From positions 1-20,719 of the forward strand of contig DMRV01000440.1 in assembly GCA_003456455.1 (NCBI GenBank): a DNA stretch of 20,719 nt, read 5' to 3'. The notes under the pieces are model-generated. The model had not been told where the DNA came from and searched no databases. It worked only from the letters and a program-made list of their open reading frames with translations. This stretch comes from Flavobacteriales bacterium (lineage in GTDB: Bacteria > Bacteroidota > Bacteroidia > UBA10329). This document shows positions 14,175 to 20,719 of the stretch, piece by piece. Position 1 is the first letter of the stretch; every line of letters starts with the position of its first letter. The position numbers were made by a program, and so were the translations under genes.

Positions 14175-16049
14175 TCAATTGACTCTCAACGATGGTTTAA
14201 GGTTCTCCAATTCCTCACTATTCGGAAACACGTTAAGGCCTCTTTCAAGAACTTTTAGCCCTTTTTCATTCTCTCCAAGCCGAAGATGCAGGTTTACCAT
14301 TAGTGTATAATACGCTGCTGAGCTTACGCCTACTTGCTCTCCATCATAAAGTACCTTAATCGCCTGCTGATAATTCTTAGAATTGAATTGGCATATGGCC
14401 AAATAGTAATAGTAATCTGAGCCCTGACTACCTTTTTCTATGGCGTTCTCAAAATACGGAGTTGCCTTTTCATATTCCTTAAAAGTCATATAATATTTAC
14501 CCATTTGAACGTAAGAAGCAGATATTTGAGGATATCGGTTAATGGCCTTTTGAAATACTCCTCTTGCCTCATCAAACTTCTCAAATTCCATATACGCACC
14601 ACCTAGGTCTAAATATGCGGGGTACAGCCTATCGGTTATCTCCATAACGCGCTCATAGTACTTCAAGATACTATCTGGCATTGTAGCGCGTTCTGCTTCC
14701 GAAAGCTGATAGTAAAGACCGTGAAGCAACAAGGCATAGTTGTAATTGGCTCTGGCTCCATTGTGCAGTAGCGGAAGGTCGGTTTCCAGTAATGTACGAT
14801 TGTTCTTCCAAGCCTTATTCCGATTCCAACTTACGGCAAAAAAGCTGGAGGAAATAATAAGCAGAACCGCTCCAACTACCATTTTCATCGCTTTGTTTCC
14901 CTTACTGATTCTGACAAGGGCATCGACTAAAACCAACGATAACCCAAGCAAAGGAACAAACATGAAACGCTCTGCAAACATATCTGGAGCCAGCCCGCCT
15001 AGATGGAGATAGATGGAAGCGGTGATAAAATAGAAGGCTAATCCGAAGCCATAAATAGTTCTGTCTCGCAGGCCTTTGTAAAGAAAACCGAACATCGTAA
15101 TCAGCACAAATACGGCCAACCATGCCTTCAAATCGATTAGGCCGACCACTTCTAAATAATTATATCCATAATCGTGAACCAAGGGGTATGGGACAAGAAA
15201 TTTGACCAAGTAAAGCCCATTCAGAAAAATGATATTCCAATACTTCAAAAAGAAATTCGAGTCAACTCCGAATAATGGATTCCCTACAAAACCATCCTGA
15301 AGAAAGATTCCCTTTGTATAAAGTTCGAAGTCGTCATTCTGAAAGAACAAATCTGAATAAACAAACATCCGAATGGCAAGCAAAACGGCCAATGATGTAG
15401 CAATAGGCCATCCAATCTTCAACCATTCCTTCCATTTTTTATTTGGATAACGATACCATACCAACAACCCCGCAACTCCGCAAAAGACAACTGCATTTTC
15501 TTTCGATAAGAAAGCAAGAATCAAAAAGAAGGAGAACAAAAAATAATTAACTCTTCGATTCTTTTTCAATCCATTCCAGAAAAAAAACATTGAAATCAAT
15601 CCGAATGACATCGCCAAAACCTCATCGCGGCTTTTAATATTTGCCACTACTTCTGTGTGTAATGGGTGAACCACAAATAACACAGAAACCATAAAGTTGA
15701 ACCACATGTTGTTCGGGAAAATGGTCTGCAAAAAAAACAACACTAAAAACGCAAGTACCCCATAATGTAGTATGCTGATGCGATGCGATGCTTTAGAATT
15801 CACTCCAAAGAACTCTATATCGGTAGCGAAGGAAAGAAGTGATATAGGACGGTAACCATAACGATTTTCAATCTTTGAAGTCTTGATATTCTCGAAAAGC
15901 TCCGGAATATCTGACCAACCTTTTTGAACCCGAGAATTCTCGGTAATGACAATTGCATCATCCCAAGCAAAATCGTGATCTCTAGTATTGGTGTATTGCG
16001 CAATTGCAACAATAAATATTAGGAGATATGGAAGCCATTTGTTATTCAT
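14175..16049 (-). CDS. TMTC-like GT-C glycosyltransferase with C-terminal TPRs (first copy)
   Basis: The protein has 624 residues from ATG 16049; a TTG codon directly before it is in frame but unlikely to be the start. It is a paralogue of the next gene with the same plan: first helix at about 6-20, WDD at 29-31, GYRPIS at 65-70, HPLHTEVVANIKSRDE at 128-143, a run of membrane helices to about 405, AERFMFVPLLG at 359-369, NKAWKNN at 411-417, then TPRs, with a clear run from about 474 to 610. The WDD pair in the first outer loop fits a GT-C active site. Divergence from the second copy is considerable outside these blocks, so this is an old duplication, possibly with different acceptors or successive sugar additions. 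It lies 46 bp after the dehydrogenase gene, within the same operon by spacing. Confidence 0.8.
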   Translation of the reverse strand: MNNKWLPYLLIFIVAIAQYTNTRDHDFAWDDAIVITENSRVQKGWSDIPELFENIKTSKIENRYGYRPISLLSFATDIEFFGVNSKASHRISILHYGVLAFLVLFFLQTIFPNNMWFNFMVSVLFVVHPLHTEVVANIKSRDEVLAMSFGLISMFFFWNGLKKNRRVNYFLFSFFLILAFLSKENAVVFCGVAGLLVWYRYPNKKWKEWLKIGWPIATSLAVLLAIRMFVYSDLFFQNDDFELYTKGIFLQDGFVGNPLFGVDSNFFLKYWNIIFLNGLYLVKFLVPYPLVHDYGYNYLEVVGLIDLKAWLAVFVLITMFGFLYKGLRDRTIYGFGLAFYFITASIYLHLGGLAPDMFAERFMFVPLLGLSLVLVDALVRISKGNKAMKMVVGAVLLIISSSFFAVSWNRNKAWKNNRTLLETDLPLLHNGARANYNYALLLHGLYYQLSEAERATMPDSILKYYERVMEITDRLYPAYLDLGGAYMEFEKFDEARGVFQKAINRYPQISASYVQMGKYYMTFKEYEKATPYFENAIEKGSQGSDYYYYLAICQFNSKNYQQAIKVLYDGEQVGVSSAAYYTLMVNLHLRLGENEKGLKVLERGLNVFPNSEELENLKPSLRVN

Positions 16050-16095
16050 CAATCAAAATTGAATATGCCTTGGCTTAGTAAAGTAATTGCCAAAG

Positions 16096-17211
16096 TTAGG
16101 ATGCTAGTTCCTTAGTAAACTTAAAAAGCCCTGGGTAAAGCGTTTCCACCTGACGTGTTACTTGTTCCGTATCGAGAATTACAACTTGACGACCAGTTTC
16201 GGCTAACGCAACTGCTAAGCGTAACTGTTGCGATTCCGTGATTTGGGTTGTTCCTTTCTTATATGTTACGCCTTCAAAAACAATTTCCATTCCTTCCGAG
16301 AAATTTAAAAGGTATTGGTTCAATTGAAATTGAAAGTGCTCATTATTAACCTTATCTGTTGCTTTACTAATGCGCAAGGGATAATCCATCATATCTCCAA
16401 ATTTTCCAAGGGCACGATTGTCGCGAGGAAAACAAGGACCGCCAAACCCAAAACCGTACCCAAGATACTTACCTCCTACTCTAGAATCGGAACCAATGGC
16501 TGCTAAGATTTTGTCTGCATCTGCACCCGCTCTAGTAGCCAAATCGCCAATAGAGTTGGCAAAAGAAATTTTTGTGGTGAGAAAACAGTTAGTCGCCAGT
16601 TTAGTAATCTCGGCACTCAACAAATCCATTCGGCAATACACAGGTTTATTCAGCACCATCTTCTCGTAAATACCTTGAATTCTATCCCCTACTTGCTTAT
16701 TTGCTTCGCCAACAAGTACCTGGTCTGGATATAGCTGGTCATGAATAATAGCACCCTGCGCGATAAATTCAGGATTGTAAGAAACGGTATAGCCAAATGG
16801 CTTTAATTCTTCGGCAAGCAGGCCGCAATAGCCTGGCATGGTAGTGCATCCGATGTATAGGTTTCTTTCAATGCCAGTATCATTAGCAAGCACTTTTAGT
16901 TTTCCAGCAACACGGTCAACTTGAGCATGATCGTAACCACCATCTGGTAAAGAAGGCGTAGCGACCATAACGAAAATGTCTGTTATGTCATGCTCAACTA
17001 TGCAGTTCAAATCATCTGTAAAAATTAAATTTGCGGCAGTATCAAGCAGCTGATCAACGCCCGGTTCTGAACTTCGAAACTTTCGGTTTTGAAGTTCATT
17101 CAGATAAGGGATGTTTGCCTCAACTCCCCAAACGCTAAATCCTGAACGTTCTAAGTTAAAAGCAAAACATAAGCCCAGTTTACCAACTCCAATAACAGCT
17201 AGCTTATTCAT
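16096..17211 (-). CDS. UDP-glucose/GDP-mannose dehydrogenase family protein
   Basis: A 371-residue NAD-dependent enzyme of the UDP-glucose/GDP-mannose 6-dehydrogenase family, predicted to oxidise C6 of a sugar nucleotide to the uronic acid in the cytoplasm. Numbered from ATG 17211, it shows the Rossmann motif GVGKLG (8-13), ATPSLPDGG (84-92), YNPEFIAQG (145-153), Lys204 and Asn208 in EITKLATN, and the catalytic Cys260 in FGFGGPCFPRD. The C-terminal domain with VTYKKGT and TES is present but short. The usual family length is about 390-450, so this is a compact form. A GTG codon directly before the ATG could also serve as start. The upstream stop codon lies 3 nt before the ATG, showing translational coupling. 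Whether the substrate is UDP-Glc, UDP-GlcNAc/ManNAc or GDP-Man cannot be told. The product would supply an acidic sugar to the neighbouring glycosyltransferases. Confidence 0.87.
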   Translation of the reverse strand: MNKLAVIGVGKLGLCFAFNLERSGFSVWGVEANIPYLNELQNRKFRSSEPGVDQLLDTAANLIFTDDLNCIVEHDITDIFVMVATPSLPDGGYDHAQVDRVAGKLKVLANDTGIERNLYIGCTTMPGYCGLLAEELKPFGYTVSYNPEFIAQGAIIHDQLYPDQVLVGEANKQVGDRIQGIYEKMVLNKPVYCRMDLLSAEITKLATNCFLTTKISFANSIGDLATRAGADADKILAAIGSDSRVGGKYLGYGFGFGGPCFPRDNRALGKFGDMMDYPLRISKATDKVNNEHFQFQLNQYLLNFSEGMEIVFEGVTYKKGTTQITESQQLRLAVALAETGRQVVILDTEQVTRQVETLYPGLFKFTKELAS

Positions 17212-17218
17212 CACTCAA
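17211..17218 (-). promoter_or_regulatory. Translational coupling junction, octamer TTGAGTGA (second GT to dehydrogenase)
   Basis: Bases 2-4 are the TGA stop of the second glycosyltransferase and the last A begins the ATG start of the dehydrogenase. This is a third copy of the octamer, this time with an ATG start. Confidence 0.55.
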
Positions 17219-18285
17219 TTTATTTCTCGCAACTTTTCACCTGGAAACAATTGATACTCTTTGAAATCTTTGTTGACGAATCCCCAATCAGACTTGTTTA
17301 TCTGAATCACTTCTTTTTGTGCAATCATTTTCCTACATAATTCGATGAGCGTGTTCCATTCAACACAAGGGCGTTCTAGGTCTTTAAACATTTTTGTAAT
17401 TGGATTGGACAGGTCATAAACCTCCCACCCGTCATCATGCGAGATGTGGTACGTTACCTCTCCTTTACCCAATATTACTTGATTGAGACCAGAAGCTGTT
17501 GCGCAAGCTATGGCAATTGAATCGATATGAATTGAGTAAGCCTCAAGTTCATAGTAGCCTCCAATTCGTGTCCAAGCTTCCTTACTCATACACGTAAAAT
17601 CACCGCAAGCTGACAAATCTAGAGACGCAATCATATCGTCTAAGGTTTGTTTTCCCATCAATTTTCGCAGCTTGGCAGGTAAGGAAAGTACCCTACCAAC
17701 CAAAGGAATGTGATAAAGAAAAATATCTGTGTTCTGTAACTCAGGAAAATTGGCATCCTTTCCTAAACGTTGAATGATGTTTTTCTTTGAGTAAGCTAAC
17801 ATATCATTAACTGGCATGGATGAGTCAATTTCTCTTGGAATATCACATCTATTAGCTCGATAATAATTGTCATTTTCGAGATTATTGCCACTCAAAAACT
17901 TCATTAGTTTATCACTAAACAGCAGGTCAACATTAGTACAAACGACAAATGGCGCTTGCGCTCTTCTAATACCTACATTCTTTGCAATCATTTGAAATAG
18001 TGGTATTCTATCCGAGTACTTTAATTCATGATGAATTTGATTTGGAACCACCACATACCTAATGGTGAGATAATCATCAGGTTTGGGTCCAGGGAGTATT
18101 TGATGCAGAAGATCTTTTCCTGGTTCTGGGTTCCATTCCACAAATACAACTTCAGCTCTAAGCTTGAATTTCTTACACTGGTATAGCAATCCTTTAGTAA
18201 AAATGCGCATTCGCTTGAGCATATCTCCACCGTGATTGTCGTTTCTTGAGGCTACAACAAATGATATACGTGGGTTTTCACTCAA
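17215..18285 (-). CDS. GT-A type glycosyltransferase (GT2-like), second paralogue, TTG start
   Basis: A 356-residue protein from TTG 18285. No ATG exists upstream of the core, and the first internal Met would remove the RND strand. TTG 18324 would add 13 residues inside the upstream gene and is less likely. Visible motifs, numbered from TTG 18285: ISFVVASRNDN (the first GT-A strand with the nucleotide-binding Asp, 7-17), VEWNP (49-53), CTNVDLLFSD (116-125, the DxD position, with Asn in place of the first Asp), ACGDFTCMSKEAW (226-238), HIDS (253-256) and HISHDD (280-285). It aligns along its length with the preceding gene, so the two are a tandem duplication. No membrane segment is evident, so it probably acts on the inner face of the membrane. 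Its 5' end overlaps the upstream stop by 4 nt. The sugar specificity is unknown. Confidence 0.75.
   Translation of the reverse strand: MSENPRISFVVASRNDNHGGDMLKRMRIFTKGLLYQCKKFKLRAEVVFVEWNPEPGKDLLHQILPGPKPDDYLTIRYVVVPNQIHHELKYSDRIPLFQMIAKNVGIRRAQAPFVVCTNVDLLFSDKLMKFLSGNNLENDNYYRANRCDIPREIDSSMPVNDMLAYSKKNIIQRLGKDANFPELQNTDIFLYHIPLVGRVLSLPAKLRKLMGKQTLDDMIASLDLSACGDFTCMSKEAWTRIGGYYELEAYSIHIDSIAIACATASGLNQVILGKGEVTYHISHDDGWEVYDLSNPITKMFKDLERPCVEWNTLIELCRKMIAQKEVIQINKSDWGFVNKDFKEYQLFPGEKLREIN
18278..18285 (-). promoter_or_regulatory. Translational coupling junction, octamer TTGAGTGA (first to second GT)
   Basis: The TTG at the start of the octamer begins the second glycosyltransferase, and bases 2-4 are the TGA stop of the first. 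Both GT genes therefore start with the same codons, TTG AGT GAN. This is the main reason for choosing 18285 over the more upstream TTG at 18324. Confidence 0.6.
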
Positions 18286-19310
18286 AACTGGGTCATTTGT
18301 AGATGTACACCTTCTAAACCCCAACTATTATGCGGGGGAATGAACTTGTTGTTTTGCAGGTTTTGAATTTCCCGCAACAATCGATCGAACATAACATCCA
18401 TATCTGAATTCGCCTCGGAGAAATCAAATCTTCTCACATGCTCCTGATGAAACACGACCCCACTTAATTCTTGCAGTTTAACTCCCTGAGATAAACAGCT
18501 GAGTAAATGAATTGAATCGGTATGGGTAGATATTCTTGTGTCTTCATGGTACCAACATCCGCTAATCCACTTTTCTCTGCTCATGAGAGCAAAGTCTCCA
18601 GAAGCGTTAAAAGGATAGTCAAAAATAAACCTCCTTTCTTCTTGAAAATTCTTACGCGCAAACAGAAAAATCCATAAAGAAAATACCCATCTTCTTAGTT
18701 TATCGAAGAATTTAGCGACTGATAAACCAACCCGAAAACCAAAAAACCCAAGCATTTTAATACTACCCGTTCTTAAGAATGCCGCTGTACTATTTTTTTC
18801 TATTTCAGCTTCCGATATTTTATCTGAACGAAAAGGTTTAAAATCAACTCTTATGGCACGGTACAGTATATCTCGTTCTAGCTTCCTCTCTGAAATTTCC
18901 CGAACGACATCTTCGGATAACATAATATCTGCATTAGTACAAAGAACAAACTGACCTTTAGCTCTTTTTACACCAGCATTTTTTGCGACAAACTCGAATA
19001 AAGGAACGGTTTTTCTAACCTCTTCATCCACAAAAGACCTATGCACCGCGTTCGGCACATCTAAAAAGACAAACCCGACATAACTTCGGTTTAGAGGCCA
19101 GTTAATTTCATTCAATAATGTATTGTTCTCCAGAACGGGGTTCCAGTTTACGAGTATAATTTCTGTATACAACTTATACCTCTCTACAAGTTCTGTATTC
19201 CAAGACACGAAGTTTTGAAGCCGTTTGTTGAAATCGCCACCGTAGTTGTCGTTTCGCACAGAAATGACAATTGATAAGGATGGTTGTTTTATATCGCCCA
19301 AATCACTCAA
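18282..19310 (-). CDS. GT-A type glycosyltransferase (GT2-like), first paralogue, TTG start
   Basis: A 342-residue protein that starts at TTG 19310, overlapping the hydrolase gene by 8 nt. No in-frame ATG lies near the 5' end. Motifs: LSIVISVRNDN (12-22), VNWNP (54-58), VPLFEFVAKNAGVKRAKG (102-119), CTNADIML (124-131, the DxD position with Asn first), ASGDFALMSREKW (236-248), HTDSIHL (263-269) and VFHQEH (286-291). A basic and hydrophobic stretch at about 187-218 may associate with the membrane. The shared order RND, xNWNP, CTNxD, GDFxxMS, H/T-x-DS with the next gene shows that both belong to one glycosyltransferase family used in surface glycan clusters. Spacing and overlap place it in the same operon. 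The substrate is unknown. Confidence 0.75.
   Translation of the reverse strand: MSDLGDIKQPSLSIVISVRNDNYGGDFNKRLQNFVSWNTELVERYKLYTEIILVNWNPVLENNTLLNEINWPLNRSYVGFVFLDVPNAVHRSFVDEEVRKTVPLFEFVAKNAGVKRAKGQFVLCTNADIMLSEDVVREISERKLERDILYRAIRVDFKPFRSDKISEAEIEKNSTAAFLRTGSIKMLGFFGFRVGLSVAKFFDKLRRWVFSLWIFLFARKNFQEERRFIFDYPFNASGDFALMSREKWISGCWYHEDTRISTHTDSIHLLSCLSQGVKLQELSGVVFHQEHVRRFDFSEANSDMDVMFDRLLREIQNLQNNKFIPPHNSWGLEGVHLQMTQF
19303..19310 (-). promoter_or_regulatory. Translational coupling junction, octamer TTGAGTGA (hydrolase to first GT)
   Basis: The first three bases are the TTG start of the glycosyltransferase and the last three are the TGA stop of the hydrolase. The 8-nt overlap of stop and start implies ribosome re-initiation. 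The same octamer occurs at the next two junctions. Confidence 0.6.
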
Positions 19311-20544
19311 TTGCTAATTCCTTGTTTATCAAGCTTTCCAAATAATTGGCATAGAACAGATGTCCCAAATCATTAAAGTGACCATCTGTAACATTTTTAT
19401 AATGGTCAATACTTACGTTTGGTGTAACAAATTTAATTCCTTCAAAAAGTCTTTTTACTGTTTTTGCTCCATTAATCTTACCATCCTTTATGTTGGGAAT
19501 TACGCTGAGCACAAACGGCACATTGCTCGCCTCACAGAATTCGCGAATCGAAGCTATTTCCTTATTGCAATAGGGTGTTTCGGGTTGCTCTGGATAAATA
19601 ACAAATTGATGGTCGATTACATTAAATCTAACCAATACCTGCCATATCATGGTTCCCATAGCGGTTTCACTGGTCAATCGATTTATCCATGTTGTTTTCG
19701 GGATGAGCATGTCACGTATAATACTGTCATATGTCTTCTGCATTCCAGTACGCTGCAATCCCTGTCTAAACGCTACCAAGTTACCCGCGTTCGTATTGTA
19801 ATGAATAGGAATGCCGGCACTTAGTTTACGCTCGAAATAAGCCACATCATTGCCCATATAGAAATTGAGGATCACAACATCAGGATTAATAGAATCGAAA
19901 TAGGTTTTTACAACCTGTTTGTATTGCGCCACGTCTGCTCCACTTATTCCTGTATTGCATACTAAATAACCTTTTGAAAGCAACGTATTCGCAAAGCTAG
20001 CTGTCTTGCTTTGGGCTGAATGTCCCCAAGTAAATGAGTCTCCTAAAAGCAATACTTTTTTCTTCCCTTCGCAATAACTATCGAAAGGAATACTATAAAA
20101 CCCATCTGCATTGATGGGGTGCTGGGCGTAATGAATTAGGATGGAATCAAACGGGGTTTTATGAATTACGTCAAGAGCTCTTTTTAGTCTTTTTCCGAAG
20201 GGATTTTGACCAAGGTTGTAATTCAATAATTGTAGGTGGTCTTTGTAAATACTAGGCACCTCGTAATCCCATTTCTTACCATCTAATAAATGAACAATCT
20301 TCTTTGATTGATAAACTTCATCATTAAACACTGCGGCCATTTTTGCAGCTACCTGCGTGTCAACTTTAAAGATGCCATTCTCATCGGAAACAAAACCTTT
20401 AAGCATATAAAGGCTATCAACCTGTCTCCAGCTACTATTGTTCCACAAATACCCCGGAGTTCGTCCTTGAAAACGCAATGCACCCTCTGCCACGAAAAGC
20501 GTTAAGAAAATAGAAAATAAAGAAATTACTATGTTCTTCTTCAT
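19303..20544 (-). CDS. SGNH/GDSL hydrolase-like protein with N-terminal membrane anchor
   Basis: A 413-residue protein from ATG 20544. A hydrophobic N-terminus (4-19) is a signal anchor or signal peptide, so the rest is outside the cytoplasm. The SGNH blocks are present: GDSFTWG (168-174, Ser170 nucleophile), NTGISGADV (197-205, Gly of block II), FYMGND (228-233, Asn232) and TDGHFNDLGH (386-395), which supplies the Asp and His, probably D387 and H389. Proteins of this type in glycan clusters add or remove O-acetyl groups (as AlgX/AlgJ and related proteins do), so a role in acyl modification of the locus glycan is likely but unproven. The region at about 25-160 is not recognised. It is the first complete gene of the run, and its stop lies inside the TTGAGTGA junction with the next gene. 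Confidence 0.8.
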   Translation of the reverse strand: MKKNIVISLFSIFLTLFVAEGALRFQGRTPGYLWNNSSWRQVDSLYMLKGFVSDENGIFKVDTQVAAKMAAVFNDEVYQSKKIVHLLDGKKWDYEVPSIYKDHLQLLNYNLGQNPFGKRLKRALDVIHKTPFDSILIHYAQHPINADGFYSIPFDSYCEGKKKVLLLGDSFTWGHSAQSKTASFANTLLSKGYLVCNTGISGADVAQYKQVVKTYFDSINPDVVILNFYMGNDVAYFERKLSAGIPIHYNTNAGNLVAFRQGLQRTGMQKTYDSIIRDMLIPKTTWINRLTSETAMGTMIWQVLVRFNVIDHQFVIYPEQPETPYCNKEIASIREFCEASNVPFVLSVIPNIKDGKINGAKTVKRLFEGIKFVTPNVSIDHYKNVTDGHFNDLGHLFYANYLESLINKELAIE

Positions 20545-20719
20545 CTATGCAGGCTCATCAGACACTCCAATGAAAGTCATTGATTTCGCAGAGGTTAAAA
20601 GATGGTTATAGGACATAAACTTCAATAGAATCAATGTATAAAAAACACCAAAAAAAAGACTGCGAAACCTCCAATGTTACCAGATGTGGTGATTTTCTAT
20701 TCAACACGTAAAAAACAAT
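20545..20719. other. Upstream region of the hydrolase gene, no gene assigned
   Basis: This 175-bp stretch runs to the right edge. On the minus strand it is A/T-rich with T-runs at about 20640-20660. A short open frame from the edge to a stop near 20608 and another ending next to the hydrolase start both encode hydrophobic residues, but neither shows a recognisable motif. It may be a promoter region, or the tail of a further gene to the right whose frame I cannot fix. No convincing promoter pattern was found. Confidence 0.3.

Noticed and set aside
12197..16049. Oligosaccharyltransferase, O-antigen ligase or PMT-type mannosyltransferase
   Set aside because: The C-terminal TPRs and the HPxHxEVVANIKSRDE and A(D/E)RFxFxPxLG blocks fit the TMTC type better than WaaL, PglL/PglB or PMT proteins. 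The first-loop WDD alone would not separate them.
20545..20719. Possible 3' end of an acyltransferase-like membrane protein on the minus strand
   Set aside because: Hydrophobic short frames exist, and an acyltransferase would fit next to an SGNH protein. However, three frames compete, stops interrupt them, and no family motif is visible.

Overview
The window comes from a Bacteroidota genome, probably a flavobacterium-like lineage. The indications are A/T-rich DNA, start sites without clear Shine-Dalgarno sequences, a SprB-type repeat, and a giant secreted protein of the type exported by the type IX secretion system (T9SS). Species-level assignment is not possible from the sequence alone. Every gene I can support lies on the minus strand, so transcription runs from the right edge to the left.

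Layout, in transcription order. (1) 20544-19303: a membrane-anchored SGNH/GDSL hydrolase. (2) 19310-18282 and 18285-17215: two paralogous GT-A type glycosyltransferases, overlapping each other and the hydrolase, both apparently starting at TTG. (3) 17211-16096: a UDP-glucose/GDP-mannose dehydrogenase family enzyme. (4) 16049-14175 and 14143-12197: two tandem polytopic membrane proteins with C-terminal TPRs. They carry the sequence hallmarks of the eukaryotic TMTC O-mannosyltransferases (GT-C fold). (5) 12099 to the left edge: a giant secreted protein, 4,033 codons in the window and still open at base 1. It has a signal peptide, a PPC-like and an Ig-like N-terminal segment, about 45 HYR-type beta-sandwich repeats, and the start of a SprB-type repeat.

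The first six genes are tightly packed (8-nt overlap, 4-nt overlap, 3-nt gap, 46-nt gap, 31-nt gap) and read as one glycan operon. The giant gene follows after 97 bp in the same direction, so it could be the last gene of the transcript or a separate unit.

Working model (inference): the dehydrogenase makes an acidic sugar nucleotide, the GT-A enzymes build a glycan, the SGNH protein adds or removes an acyl group outside the cytoplasm, and the two TMTC-like enzymes attach sugar to protein. The neighbouring array of about 45 Thr-rich beta-sandwich domains is the obvious candidate acceptor. This would parallel eukaryotic TMTC1-4, which O-mannosylate the beta-sandwich domains of cadherins. That pairing is the most interesting feature of the window.

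The array has internal order: two repeat subtypes alternate in blocks, 8 B, 19 A, 7 B, 11 A from the N-terminus. I saw no tRNA, rRNA, CRISPR array, insertion sequence or plus-strand gene.
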